Assembly (NCBI GenBank): GCA_933228675.1
Contig: OW121743.1
Location: 61,455,639-61,519,638, forward strand
Origin: Stomorhina lunata
Lineage: Eukaryota > Arthropoda > Insecta > Diptera > Rhiniidae
DNA: 64,000 nt
Direction: 5' to 3'
The position numbers were made by a program, and so were the translations under genes. Positions 22,401 to 35,349 of this stretch are shown here, piece by piece. Each line of letters opens with the position of its first letter. Within the stretch, counting starts at the first letter, position 1. The notes beneath the pieces are model-generated. The model was given only the letters and a program-made list of their open reading frames with translations. It was not told the origin of the DNA and ran no database searches.

Positions 22401-25400
22401 CGAAAAATGTTCTATAGAAATTTCAAAAAATTTTTCTATAGAACATTTTTTTATCAAAAATTTCTCATAGAAAATTTTTTATCAACAATTTTTCTATACA
22501 AAATTTTTTATCAAAAATTTTTTTATAAATTTTTTCTGTAAAATACTTTTTTATAGAAATTTTTTTTATCAAAAATTTTTCTATGTAAAAATTTTTTATT
22601 CAAAGCTTTTCCACAGAAAATTTTTTATCAAAAATATTTCTATAGAAAACTTTTTTATCAAATATAATCGACAAATTTTCTATAGAAATTAGAAAAAAAA
22701 ATTGTAGAATATTTTTTAAGTAAAATTTTTTTATGTAAAGTTTTTTAATATAAAATTTTATTATGTAAAATTTTTCATTAGAATATTTTTTTAACAAAAA
22801 TTTTTCTATAGTAAATTTTTTTATCTAAAAGAATATTTTTTTATCAAAAATTTTTCTATACAAAATTTTTTTATTAAAAATTTTTCTATATAAAAATGTT
22901 ATTATCAAAAATATTTCATTAGAATTTTTTTAATCAAAAATCCACAATTTTTGTTAAAAAGGTTAAATTTTCTATAGAAATTTAAAAAAAAAATTTATCT
23001 TGAAATTTTCTATAGAAAATTTTTAATTAAAAATTTCTCATATAAAATATTTTTATCAAACATTTTTCTATAGGAAATTTTTTTTATCAAAATTTTGTCT
23101 ATGGAAAAAATTCTTAACAAAAAAAAATTTGTTTAATATTTTTCTATAGAAAATGTTTTTATCAAAATTATTTCTTTAGAATTATCAATTGAAAAATTTT
23201 CTATAGAAATTGCAAAAAAATTTTCTATAAAACATTTTTTTATAAAAAATTTTCTATAAAACATTTTTTTATAAAAAAATTTTCTATAAAAAAAAATTTT
23301 CTATAAAACATTTTTTTATAAAAAATTTTCTATAAAACATTTTTTTATAAAAAAATTTTCTATAAAACATTTTTTGATAAAAAATTTTCTATAAAACATT
23401 TTTTTATAAAAAATTTTCTATAGAAAATTTTTTATAAAACATTTCTAGTAGAAAATTTTTTGTCAAAACTTTTTCTATATAAACAATTTTTATAAAAAAT
23501 TTTTTTTATCAAAATTTTTCTACAGAAAATCTTTTTATCAAAAAAAATTTATAGAAAAATTTTTGATAAAAAATTTTCAATAGAATAATTTTTGATATAA
23601 AATTTTCTATGAGAAATTTTTTAATAATTTTTAATAATTTTTTTTCTATAGAAAAATTTTGAATAAAAAAAATGTTCATAGAAAAATTTTCTATAAAAAA
23701 ATTTTATAGGAAAATTTTTGATAAAAAAAATATATTCCATAGAAAAAGTTTTGATAAAAAAAAATTTTCTATAAAAAAATCTAGGATGAAAAATTTTCTT
23801 AAACCAAATTTTTGATAAAAAAGTTTTCTATAAGAAATTTTTGAAATTTCTATAGAAAATTTTTCGATAATTTTTGATAAAAATTTTTTTTTTCTAAAGA
23901 AAACTTTTCATCCTTAATTTTTTTGTAGAAAATTTTTTAATCAAAAATTTTTTTATAGAAATTTTTTTTATCAAAAATTTTTCTATAAAAAATTTTTATA
24001 GAAAATTTTTGTATGAAAAATTTTTTTTTATCAAAAGTCTCTCATAGAAATTTTTTTTATCAAATTTTTTCAATAGAAAATTTTTTTTCTAAAATTTTTA
24101 TATTGACAATTTTTTTTATCAAAAATTTTTTTATTAAAAGTTTTCTATAAAAAATTTTTTTTATTAAAAATTTTTCTATTGCAATTTTTTTTTATCAAAA
24201 ATGTTTTTTTTGAAAATTTTTTTTATGAAAAATTATCGAAAAATGTTCTATAGTAATTTCAAAAAATTTTTCTATAGAACATTTTTTTATCAAAAATTTC
24301 TCATAGAAAATTTTTTATCAACAATTTTTCTATACAAAATTTTTTATCAAAAATTTTTTTATAAATATTTTTTTATCAAAAATTTTTCTACAGGAATTTT
24401 TTTTATCAAAAATTTTCCTACAGAAATTTTTTTATGAAAAATTTTTTCTATAAAATACTTTTTTATAGAAAATTTTTTTATCAAAAATTTTTCTATATAA
24501 AATTTTTTTATTGAAAGCTTTTCCACAGAAAATTTTTTATCAAAAATATTTCTATAGAAAACTTTTTTATCAAATATAATCGACAAATTTTCTATAGAAA
24601 TTAGAAAAAAAAATTGTAGAAAATTTTTTAAGTAAAATTTTTTTATGTAAAGTTTTTTAATATAAAATTTTATTATATAAAATTTTTCAATAGAAAATTT
24701 TTTAACAAAAATTTTTCTATAGTAAATTTTTTTATCTAAAAGAATATTTTTTTATCAAAAATTTTTCTATACAAAATTTTTTTATTAAAAATTTTTCTAT
24801 ATAAAAATGTTATTATCAAAAATAGTTTATTAGAATTTTTTATTAAAAATCCACAATTTTTGTTAAAAAAAAGTTAAATTTTCTATAGAAATTTAAAAAA
24901 AAAAATTTTATCTTGAAATTTTCTATAGAAAATTTTTAATTAAAAATTTCTCATATAAAATATTTTTATCAAACATTTTTCTATAGGAAATTTTTTTTAT
25001 CAAAATTTTGTCTATGGAAAAAATTCTTAACAAAAAAAAAATTGTTTAATATTTTTCTATAGAAAATGCTTTTATCAAAATTATTTCTTTAGAATTATCA
25101 ATTGAAAAATTTTCTATAGAAATTGCAAAAAAATTTTCTATAAAACATTTTTTTATAAAAAATTTTCTATAAAACATTTTTTTATAAAAAAATTTTCTAT
25201 AAAAAAAAATTTTCTATAAAACATTTTTTTATAAAAAATTTTCTATAAAACATTTTTTTATAAAAAAATTTTCTATAAAACATTTTTTGATAAAAAATTT
25301 TCTATAAAACATATTTTATAAAAAATTTTCTATAGAAAATTTTTTATAAAACATTTCTAGTAGAAAATTTTTTGTCAAAACTTTTTCTATATAAAAAATT

Positions 25401-25795
25401 TTTATAAAAAATTTTTTTTATCAAAATTTTTCTACAGAAAATCTTTTTATCAAACATTTTTTATAGCAATTCTTCTAAGGAAAATTTTTCATAGAAATAT
25501 GGAAATAGAAATTTTGTTTATCAAAAATTTTTCTATAGAAATTTTTTTTTATCAAGAATTTTTCTATCAAAAATTTTGTAATAGAATATTTTTTTATCAA
25601 AAAGTTTTCTATAGAAAATGTTTTATCAAAAATTTTTTAATAGCAAATTTTTTTATTAAATATTTTTCTATAGAAAATGTTTTTATCAAAAATATTTCTA
25701 TAGAGAATTTTTTTATCAAAAATTATCGAAAAATTTTCTATAGAAAATTCTAAAAAATTTTTTATAAAAAATTTGTTTATCAAAAAATTTCTCAG
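19455..25795 (+). repeat. Palindrome-core satellite block 3 (6.3 kb)
   Basis: Array of TTTTCTATAGAAAA units with the linker TTATCAAAAA in the plus sense. It contains segments of reversed polarity (TTGATAAAAA linkers) at about 21420-21980 and 23545-23870. Units are heterogeneous (27-34 bp). Many monomers have lost the perfect palindrome, and poly-T length varies. It ends on the minus-strand exon-like segment at 25804. Confidence 0.95.
21700..25455 (+). repeat. Tandem duplication of ~1.9 kb within satellite block 3
   Basis: Diagnostic irregular phrases recur in the same order about 1.84-1.91 kb apart: CTAGGATGAAAAATTTTC, ACTTTTCATCC, GAAAAATTATCGAAAAATG (22391 and 24227), AATATAATCGACAAATTTTC (22671 and 24573) and a run of CTATAAAACATTTTTTTAT. 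Copy 1 is about 21700-23545 and copy 2 about 23545-25455. The spacing grows from about 1836 to 1911 bp, so small insertions followed the duplication. Confidence 0.85.
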
Positions 25796-25803
25796 AATCC
25801 AAC

Positions 25804-25963
25804 CTTTTGTCTGGCGGCTTGGCAATACATACTATTCCATTCACAATTACTTCACGAATATTTGGAATGACCCGGGTAAATAGATCACCACACCATAGTC
25901 CATCGCCGGTAAGTCTTACAGCATTACACGCAGTCGATGTAAAAAGAAAATAGCTCAATTTCA
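25804..25963 (-). CDS. Candidate internal exon of an unidentified gene
   Basis: This 160-bp segment differs sharply in composition from its surroundings and is open in one frame. It reads KLSYFLFTSTACNAVRL, then TGDGLWCGDLFTRVIPNI, REVIVNGIVCIAKPPDKR. On the minus strand a pyrimidine-rich tract and CTATTTTTAG directly precede it, a good 3' splice site. It can end at AAAAG followed by GTTGGA, a weak 5' splice site. A stronger GTATGT lies inside at about 25829, which would shorten it. Codons are used in a coding-like way. The satellite begins within ten bases of the donor. I do not recognise the family. It could be an exon in a giant intron context, or a gene fragment cut off by the satellite. 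Confidence 0.5.
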
Positions 25964-25979
25964 CTAAAAATAGAAAATA

Positions 25980-26904
25980 AAAGCTTTATCACTCTTCAGC
26001 ATGAACATTTTTCATTTAAATTTTTTAACTCATATCAAATCAGAAATTTCAATGATGATGTTTTTATTGTTTAAATATTGATTAGAGGAAATCTGTAGAA
26101 GTTCAACCATAAAATCAACATACGTCCTTCTAACTGTAGCATGTGATATACAAAATATTTTTATTACATATCCTTGATAACCAATACCAGGAAATAATAG
26201 ATATTGCCAACAAACATCAAACTCTTACTTTAAATTTTATAACCAAAAAAAAAAAAAAATTCGAAATGCCTGTTAAAAATTTTATCTAACACACATTTCA
26301 GAATAAGAACAACAACAAGAACAGCAACCAAACTAATGCAGTAAATAAAAAATAAACAAATAAAATTTAAATTTTATTTTTATTTAAAATAAAAATCATT
26401 TTTCATGTGATTTTTATTTTACAACTTTTTTTACATTTTTGCGGAAATATCTGGCCATATGTTTATTGCTATAAATGGGATATATGTACAATATTTATGT
26501 ATGTATGTGTTCTTATAAGTTTGGGTGTATTGAACTATGCTCGAATATCTTTTTATGTTGACATTTTTACTACAAAATTTCCTATTTTTATTATTTTGTG
26601 TCTGATTTCCATTAATCAAATGTCAAACTGTTATTTCTTAGGAATTCAACAAATTTTTATTCGATCAGAGGGACGGAGAGATTCTAAGTAAGTGTTATTG
26701 GTATTAGTGGGCATTACAAACACATACATATGATCTAAGGATATTTTTTTCAATTTTGAGGATTTAAGAGGTTTGAGAGCTTGTGTAAAATGTTTTATTT
26801 TGACATTAATTCGTTTTATTGTTATTGTGTGGAAAATTCAATTACAATTATTTTTCGAGAGACCTTGACAGTTTTGTGTTATGTTATAAAGATAAAAAAT
26901 AAAC
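25980..26904. other. AT-rich intron-like sequence
   Basis: No recognised repeat or domain. It would be the intron upstream of the minus-strand exon candidate if that exon is real. The frames at 26407-26691 and 26431-26619 look accidental. Confidence 0.5.
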
Positions 26905-29790
26905 AGAGAAAATTTTTCGCAAAAAAAAATTTTATAGGAAAATGCGAATACTCTTCTTTTTGAGGAAATATTTTCGTTACAATAACTTTTCGTTGCAAAA
27001 TTTTTTCTATAGAAAATTTTTCGTTAAAAGATTTTTCTCTAGAAAATTTTTCGTTAAAAATTTTTCTATAGAAAATTTTTTGTTAAAAAAAATTTTCTTC
27101 AGAAAACCTTTTGCTAAAATAGATTTTCTATTGAAATTTTTTGATAAAATAGATTTTCTATGGAAATTTTTTTTAATAAAAAATTATTCTATAGAAAATT
27201 TTTTGTTAAAAAATGTTTCTGTTGAAAATTTTTCGTTAACTAAATTTTTCGTTATCAAAATTTTTCTATAGAATATTTTTCGTTAACAAAATTTTTCGAT
27301 TAAAAAAAAAATTTTACGTTAAAAAAAAAAACTTTCGATAGAAAATTTCTTGTTAAAAAATTTTACGTTAAAAAATTTTTGGTATAGAAAATTTTTCGAT
27401 AAAAAATTTTTATATAGAAAATTTTTCGATAAAAAATTTTTATATAGAAAATTTTTCGATAAAAAATTTTTATATAGAAAATTTTTCGATAAAAAATTTT
27501 TATATAGAAAATTTTTCGATAAAAAATTTTTATATAGAAAATTTTTCGTTAAGACATTTTTCTATAGAAAATTTTTCGTTAAAAAAATTTTTCTATAGAA
27601 AATTTTTCGTTAAAAACTTTTTTTGTATAAAAAAATTTTTCGTTAAAAAATTTTTTTTTTGTTGAAAATTTTTGTTATTAAACATTTTTCTTTAGAAAAT
27701 TTTTCGTTATAAAAAATGTTTCTGTAGAAAATTTTTCGTTATAAAAAATTGTTTTATAGAAAAGTTTTCCTTTAAAAAATTTTTTTATAGCAACATTTTT
27801 TAACGAAAACTTTTTTATAGACAAATTTATTATAACTAAAAGTTTTTTACAGAAAAATTTTTTGTAGCTAAAATTTTCTTTAAAAATTTTTTTTATCGAA
27901 AAACTTTCTATAGAAAAATTTTTTACAAAAAAAAAATCTTCGATATAAAAATTTTTTATTTCAAAAAGTTTTATAACAAAAAATTTCCTGCAGAAAAATT
28001 GTTTATGACGAAAAATAGAAAAATTTCTTTTAGTGTAAAATTTTCTATAGAAGAATTTTTTATAGAAAATTTTTTTTCACGAAAAGTTTTCTATAGAAAA
28101 ATATTTTTTCGTTAAAGAAAATGTTTCCATAGAAAATTTTTCGTTTAAAAATTTTTCTATAGAAAATTTTACATTAAAAAAATTTTTGTAATGAAAATTT
28201 TTGTGTTAAAAAATTTTTTGTTACAAAGAATTTTTCTATAGAAAAATTTTCGTTTTAAAAATTTTTTCTGTAGAAAATTTTTCGTTTAAACATTTTTCTA
28301 TAGAAATAATTTCCTTAAACAAAATTTTTCTATAGAAAACTTTTTTAACGAAAACTTATTTATAGAAAAATTTTTTATAACTAAAAATTTTCTATAGAAA
28401 ATTTTCCATAGAAAACTATTTTGTTATGAAAAATTTTCTAAAGAAAATTTTTTTAATGAAAAATTTTCTATAGAAACGTTTTTTAAAACGAAAAATTTTC
28501 TATATAAAAATTTTTTATTTCAAAAAATTTTACAACAAAAAATTTTCTGCACAAAAATTTTTTATAATGAAAAATATAAAAATTTGTTACAGTGTAAAAT
28601 TTTGTATAGGAGAATTTTTTATAGAACATTTTTTTCACGAAAAGTTTTCTATAGAAAAATATTTTTTAATGAAAAATTTTTGTTAAACAAAATTGTTCAT
28701 TAATACAATTTTTCTATAGATATTTTTTTTTAATTTTTTTTTTGTTACAAAAATTTTCTTATAGCAATTTTTTTGTTAAAAAAATGTTTCTATACAAAAT
28801 TTTTCAAAATATTTGTTCGTTAAACAAAATATTTCTATAGAAAAATTTTCGTTAAAGAAAACATTTCTATAGAAAGTTTTTCGTTAATGAAAATTTTTCC
28901 ATAGAAAATTTATCGTTAAAAAAACTTTTCGTTAAAAAATTTTTCTATAGAAAATTTTACGTTAAAAAAATTTTTCTATAGAAAAATTTTCGTTAAAAAA
29001 TTTTTTTGTATAGAAAATTTTTCGTTATTAAAAATTTTCTATTGAAAATTTTTGTTATAAAAAACTTTTCCATAGAAAATTTTTCGTTATAAAAAACTTT
29101 TCCATAGAAAATTTTTCGTTATAAAAAAATTTTCTATAGAAAAGTTTTCCTTAAACAAATTTTTTCTATAGAAACATTTTTTAACGAAAGCTTTTATAGA
29201 CACATTTTTTCCAACTAAATATTTTCTATATTATTATGAAAAATTTTCTCTAAAAAAATTTTTTTAAGAAAAAATTTTCTTTATAAAAATTTTTTATTTC
29301 AAAAAATTTTATAAAAAAAAAATTTATGCAGAAAAATTTAAAATACAAACATTTGTTATAGTGTAAAATTTTCTATAGAAGAAATTTTTATAGAAATGAT
29401 TTTTTTCAACGAAAAGTTTTCTATAGAAAAATATTTTTTAATCAAATATTTTTGTAAAGCAAAATTGTTCATTAAAAAAATTTTTCTCTGCAAATTTTTT
29501 TTTAATTTTTCTATAGAAAATTTTTTGTTACAAAAATTTTCTTATAGCAATTTTTTTGTTAAAAATATTTTCTATACAAAATTTTTCTGTTCAAAATTTT
29601 TCTATAGAAAGTTTACGTTAAAGAAAATTTTTTCTATAGAAAATTCTTCTATAGAAAATGTATCGTTAGACAATTTTTGAAAGAAAAACTTTTCGTTAAA
29701 TAAAATTTTTTTATAGAAAATTTTTTTAACGAAAAATTGCTTATTGAGATTTTTTTTAAAGGAACATTTTCTATAGACAATTCTTCGCTC
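26905..29790 (+). repeat. Palindrome-core satellite block 4 (CGTTAA dialect)
   Basis: The same TTTTCTATAGAAAA core, but the linker is CGTTAAAAA, with polarity switches (AACGAAAA linkers around 27790-28110 and 28330-28680). Five almost perfect 30-bp units with CGATAAAAAATTTTTATATAG lie at 27380-27540. A longer module with GTGTAAAATTTT and CACGAAAAGTTTTC recurs near 28035, 28590 and 29360. Frames such as 27350-27598 are repeat artefacts. Confidence 0.95.
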
Positions 29791-32204
29791 CTTTTATTTA
29801 CCTTTAAACTGATTTCCTGAAGATTTGTATACCTTTCCTTAATACGTTTTTTGAAAAATTTAAATGGTGTAGGGTGTTAGTTAGTATAAAGTGTTTTCTT
29901 TTTCTAAAAAATTATATTTCGAATTAAAAATTGTATCTTCTTAATAATTACCAATTAAAATAAAATCATATTTGAAAGACACTAAAACTCATAGGTACTA
30001 ATTAAATGAGAAAAATACAACAACATTTTGCAATTCTTTGTTTCATTTATGCAAGATTTTTTTCCTAATTAACCGCATACTCAACAACAAATGATAACAA
30101 TCGAACATTTGACACTTAACCAAATGAACCAGCAAAACCCAACACCAATGACATCAGCAACAACTAAAACTACATGAATGTATTCATAGAATTTTGAAAA
30201 TTTTACAGAGAAAAATCGAACCTACAGATGGACATACATATGGTCAAGCAAACATACAAATAAGACCAATGATTGAACATTGTATTTGAATGTAAGAATA
30301 AAATATGTACAAATGTACGGCTGTGTTGTTAAATGTATATAAATGTATGTGAGTAAACTAAGCAAAGAAGCAGCAAAAGAGCAGAGAGTGGAAAAAGGAC
30401 ACTAACATCAACAACAACAATAACAAAAAACCAAATAATAACAACAATGACAAAATTTATGTGTCCTTTCAAATGTTTGACAACAATAGTACGGTAAATG
30501 ACCAACAACGAATGCATATACCAACAACAACACACATACACCAAAAGACCAAACCTTCACACTGACACACACGCATTTATATGTTATTAGGATTTTCCTA
30601 TACAATGATGTTCAATGTAAAAATATGGAAACATTTGTCACTAATTGCCCAGGCCCAAATGTATCAAAACACAAAAAAGGCTTTAGAAAAACAAAAAAAA
30701 AAAATCAACACAAAACTACACACTTATTTTATGACAAAAACTGGGTGCAAGAAAATCAGTTTTAACGAAAAAGAACTAATGTCTACAAATAAAATCATCA
30801 ACAACATAAACCGATATTGCAACAAGAGCGAGTTCAGTTTTGGGCCGAGGAAAAAAAAGGTGGAAAACAGAGCAAAGACCACAGTGCACAATACAGATGG
30901 ACATGTCCACACAAATACACGCTTATTGAGAAAAAATTCACATGCTCACGTACTCGTATATATTTACACATTTTTGTGCTACAAAAAATTTACAAAACAT
31001 TTTTCAAAATAAAAAAACTTAACCGAAAAGGATATATAACCATAACGCACATATTTTATAAAATAATAAAAAAGTGGTTTTAACCTTTCACTACGTTGAA
31101 AATGTAAGTGGGTCTGAAACAGATGAGTTGAAAATTATAGCACAATCTGTTGAAGAAAAATCTTTTACTTTTGTATTAATCCACAGCTTTTGGTACAAAT
31201 TGAAAACAGGGATATGTTTGTATAAAATGTGTTGTATATTTTAGGGCGCATTAAAATGTAGCATTACTTCGTCTTAATGTACGAACCTGTTAACTAACTT
31301 TCATCAAATTTTACAGGAAAGGCAAAAAAACGTATTTTATTATTTAAATAAATTGAGGAAATATATTCTCTTTATGTGAATAATTTGTGCTTGAAATCAT
31401 AAGACGATGGCCTGAGGTATCTGTCGGTTATGTTATCTTATATAATTTAAAAAGTAATTATATGTCTATTAAAATACGAGACACTAGTTTGGTACTTTTT
31501 TTATCCACTTTAAAGGATAAAAGGGTAAAATTTGTATACCTGTATACTTTTTTAGACTCGTTGCTTTTAAAGAGCCTACAGTTTACTACATCTTCGGTAA
31601 TATCTTTAATTGTTTTTGGATGAAAAACGAGGTACGATAAGCACTATCAGCACTACTTGTTTACGGGAAGTCTTCGCTGGAATTCGTAAAACTAACCTCC
31701 GATGACGAATCATTCTTCAACGTCGAATTGATGCCTCATTCTTTTACTTCTTGTTTCCGAATATCACAGCTAAATGATTTATGAGCGTCGAATAAACAGT
31801 TGAATAGTTAAAAGAACATATTTTGGAGGTGTCTTACGAGGTTAGAAAAACTAATTTCACTAGTCATCTGGTGTAAATTTAGCTTTACATTCAAGTTTAG
31901 GTACTTTTTAATCTATTATGGTCAGGCGTAGGCAGCCCATACCACCAGAAGCCGAAGACTTTTTGAAATTTATGTAGGGTAGAAGGGGGAGCATTTGCCA
32001 CTTTTTTTTTAAAGTGCTCTAGGTTTCCTACCGGGGGAGTTATCACAATTTTTTTGTTCTTTATAGGTACCTATATATGTTAGCTTTAAAATGTGTTGGT
32101 TCAGATTGCCTACGACTTTTCTTTATGTATTAAATTTAAAAAATAGCAAATTAACTAAAAGTGGCCAATGTGCCCCACCCATGGGGCACATTGTAAAAAG
32201 AATT
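29791..32204. other. AT-rich non-coding region
   Basis: No supported gene. The frames at 30329-30605 and 30581-31083 are low-complexity. The section 31380-31965 shares diverged phrases with 48700-50100 (CTAGTTTGGTACTTTTTTT; AAGGG...AAAATTTGT) and with 16110-16150, so an old dispersed repeat is present. A perfect hairpin sits at 32166-32193. Confidence 0.5.
32166..32193. other. Perfect 12-bp stem hairpin beside satellite block 5
   Basis: CAATGTGCCCCA, a four-base loop, then its exact complement. It is GC-rich within very AT-rich DNA and lies about ten bases before the satellite restarts. It has no poly-T context or gene to suggest a terminator. It may be the end of an element. Confidence 0.6.
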
Positions 32205-33034
32205 TTCTAAAAAAAAAATTTTAAAGAAAAAAAATTTCTGTAAATTTAATTACAAAATTTTTGATAAAAATATTTTTTATAGAAAAATTTTCGACATAAA
32301 AATATTTTTCTATAGAAAAATCTTTGATGTAAATATTTTTCTATTAAAAATCTTCGATGAAAATATTTCTCGATAGAAAATTTTCGATAAAAATATGCAT
32401 TTTTGATAAAAAAGTTTTCTATAGAAAAATTTTTGATTAAAAATTTTTCGACAGAAGTTTTTGAAAGACAAATTTTTGATAAAAAAAATTTTCTATTTAA
32501 ATTTTCTATTTAGAAAAACTGTTAATAAAAATTGGGTTAAAAGATTTGGTAATTGGGTAAACAATTTTCTATAGAAAAATTTTAGATAAAAAAATTTTCT
32601 TAGAAATTTTTAATGAAAAAATTTTCTTAGAAATTTTAAATAAAAAAATTTTCTACAAAAAAATTTTTAATAAAAAATTTTCTACAAAAAAATTTTTAAT
32701 AAAAAAAAATTTTATAGAAAAATTAAAAAAAAACTGAAGATTTATTAAAAAAAATGTTGATAAAAAAAATTTCTACAGAAAAATTTTGGTTAAAAAAATT
32801 TTTATAGAAAAAATGATAAAAAAAAATTTGTAAAAGAAATGTTTGATAAAAAAATTTTCTATAGAAAATTTTTCGGAAAAAAATTGTCTATAGAAAAATG
32901 TTTGATAAAAAATTTTCGGTAAAAAATTTTTGATAAAAAATTTTCTATAGAAGAATTTTCGATAAAAAAATTTCTATAGAAAATTTTTCGATAAAAAAAT
33001 TTTCTATAGAAAATTTTTTTATAAAAAAGTTTTC
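32205..33034 (-). repeat. Palindrome-core satellite block 5
   Basis: Units with the reverse linker (GATAAAAAAATTTTCTATAG). They are heterogeneous and decayed at the left. The array is interrupted at 33035 by a small inverted-repeat element and resumes at about 33405. Confidence 0.92.
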
Positions 33035-33383
33035 AAAAAGAAGTGTATTTGCATTTGATCCCAAACCTGTTACATTTATTTATTAATGTAACAGATCAAT
33101 TTATTGATAAAAAGCCAAAAAATGTTAATCTACGCTTTTACTTTTGGTTTATGAACATAATTCTTAATAGTTATGTTTGTAAATTTAGTAATAATGCGAG
33201 GTTTTCGATCTGTCTAAATTGGGGATAATCCTCCTGAAGAGATGGCTTAACCAACCATCGAAACGCGTCGAGGAATTTGGTTCTCCGCAAACATTTTTTG
33301 GCTTTTTATCAATAAATTGATCTGTTACATTAATAAATAAATGTAACAGGTTTGGGATCAAATGCAAATACACTTCTTTTTGA
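33035..33383. mobile_element. 349-bp MITE with ~95-bp inverted ends, inside the satellite
   Basis: The left end CAAAAAGAAGTGTATTTGC, through about 33127, is repeated in inverse at 33288-33383. Both arms contain an inner palindrome (CTGTTACATT ... AATGTAACAG). The 160-bp centre is non-coding, and the apparently identical short frames on both strands are the two arms. No target duplication is recognisable because the flanks are satellite. Superfamily unknown. Confidence 0.85.
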
Positions 33384-33404
33384 ATAATATTTACATCCCG
33401 ACTA

Positions 33405-34990
33405 TTTTGTTATTTTTTGATAAAAAAGTTTTCGATAAAAAAATTTTCTGTACAAATGTTTTCGATAAAAAAATTAGCTATAGTAAAATTTTCTATAGAA
33501 AAATCTTCTATAGAAAAGTTTTCGATAAAAAAATTTTCTATAGAAAAATCGTCTATAGAAAAGTTTTCGATTAAAAAAATTTCTGTAGAAAAATTTTCGA
33601 CAAAAAAATTTTCTGTAGAAAAGTTTTCGATAAAAAAAATTTGCTATAGAAAAATTTTCTATAAAAATGTTTTCGATAAAAAAATTTTTATAGAAAAATT
33701 TTTGTAAAGAATTTTTCTAAAGAAATTTTCTAAACAAAAATTTTTGATAAAAATATTTTCGATAAAAAAAATTTCTATAGAAAAATTTTCGATAAAAAAA
33801 TTTTCTATAGAAAAATTTTTTATAAAAAAGTTTTCGATAAAAAAATTTTCTGTACAAGTGTTTTCGATAAAAAAATTAGCTATAGTAAAATTTTCTATAG
33901 AAAAATCTTCTATAGAAAAGTTTTCGATAAAAAAATTTTCTATAGAAAATCGTCTATAGAAAAGTTTTCGATTAAAAAAATGTCTGTAGAAAAATTTTCG
34001 ACAAAAAAATTTTCTGTAGAAAAGTTTTCGATAAAAAAAATTTGCTATAGAAAAATTTTCTATAAAAAAGTTTTCGATAAAAAAATTTTTATAGAAAAAT
34101 TTTTGATAAAGAATTTTTCTAAAAAAATTTTTTAAAAAAAATTTTTGATAAACATATTTTCTATAGAAACATTTTTGATAAAAAAAATTTTCTGTAGAAA
34201 AAAACGTTTAATAAAAAAATTTTCTATAGAAAAATTTTTGATAAAAAAAATTTCTAGAAAAATGAAAATTTTTCTATAGAAAAAAATTTCTAATGAAATT
34301 TTCATTAGAAAATTTTTTCTAATGAAAATTTTTCTATAGAATAAATTTTCTAATGAAAATTTTTCTATAGAATAAATTTTCTAATGAAAATTTTTCTATA
34401 GAAAAAATTTTCTAATGAAAATTTTTCTATAGAAAAAATTTTCTAATGAAAAAATTTTCTAATAAAAATTTTTCTATAGAAAAAATTTTCTAAAAAAAAT
34501 TTTTCTATACAACAAATTTTCTAATGAAAATTTTTCTATAGAAAAAAGTTTCTAATGAAAAGTTTTCTATATAAAAACTTTTCTAATGAAAATTTTAATA
34601 TAGAAAAAAATTTCTAATGAAAATTTTTCTATAGAAAAAATTTTCCAATGAAATTTTTTCTATAGAAAAAATTTTTAGAAAAATATTTGATAAAAAAGTT
34701 TTCTATAGAAACATTTTTTTACAATAAATTTTGGATAAAAAAATTTTCTATAGAAAACTTTTGATTAAAAAAATTTTTTTTTAAAAATTTTTGATAAGAA
34801 AATTTTCTATAGAAAAATTTTTGATAAAAAAATTGTCTGATAAAAAAATTTTCTGCAGAAAAATGTTTGATAAAAAATTTTTTATAGAAAAATTTTTGAT
34901 AAAAAAATTGTTGATAAAAAAATTTTCTATAGAAATATTTTCTATAAAAAATTTTTCTTTACAAACATTTTTGATAAAAAAAAAATTAAA
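33405..34990 (-). repeat. Palindrome-core satellite block 6, with 401-bp duplication
   Basis: Reverse-linker units (TTTTCGATAAAAAAATTTTC). A composite segment at 33420-33690, with phrases TCTGTACAAATGTTTTCG and AATTAGCTATAGTAAAATT, recurs 401 bp downstream at about 33821-34090. From about 34260 to 34680 the linker changes to TCTAATGAAAA in the opposite sense and then returns to GATAAAA. Confidence 0.93.
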
Positions 34991-35039
34991 TGTGTAGTCT
35001 TCACATGCAAACTGTCAATCATATTTAAAAAAATTGTTT

Positions 35040-35330
35040 AATATTGGTGGTATGGGATGTGGGCGTGGAGCTATCCAATTTGTTTCAAAATTGGAAAAGA
35101 GTTACAATATTACTAAATATATTCATATACAAACTGACGCTATTATCTGATAACTAGTTTTAAAGTTATGACAATTTTAAATTTCGGTTGTGTGGGAGGT
35201 GGGAGTGGCTTTTGACTGATTTTCTTTTAAACGCAAAATTTTTCTCTTATCAAAACGCCTATTTTTTAACTATTACAATTATTAAATTTTTTGTGCAGGA
35301 GGTGGGCGTGATACTTGTTGATTTTTCAAG
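35040..35330 (+). repeat. Degenerate tandem repeat with GTGGGCGTGG motif
   Basis: GGTATGGGATGTGGGCGTGG, GTGTGGGAGGTGGGAGTGGC and GCAGGAGGTGGGCGTG occur at about 35047, 35190 and 35295, each followed by a similar AT-rich stretch. These are about three diverged units of 105-145 bp. They lie just upstream of a retrotransposon copy. No coding potential. Confidence 0.6.
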
Positions 35331-35349
35331 AAATTTTGGTTTAATTTGA

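Noticed and set aside
30581..31012. 143-residue frame as a gene
   Set aside because: Lysine- and asparagine-rich low-complexity translation from AT-rich DNA, without motifs or splice context.
33043..33373. Two identical short proteins on opposite strands
   Set aside because: They are the two inverted arms of the 349-bp MITE, not duplicated genes.
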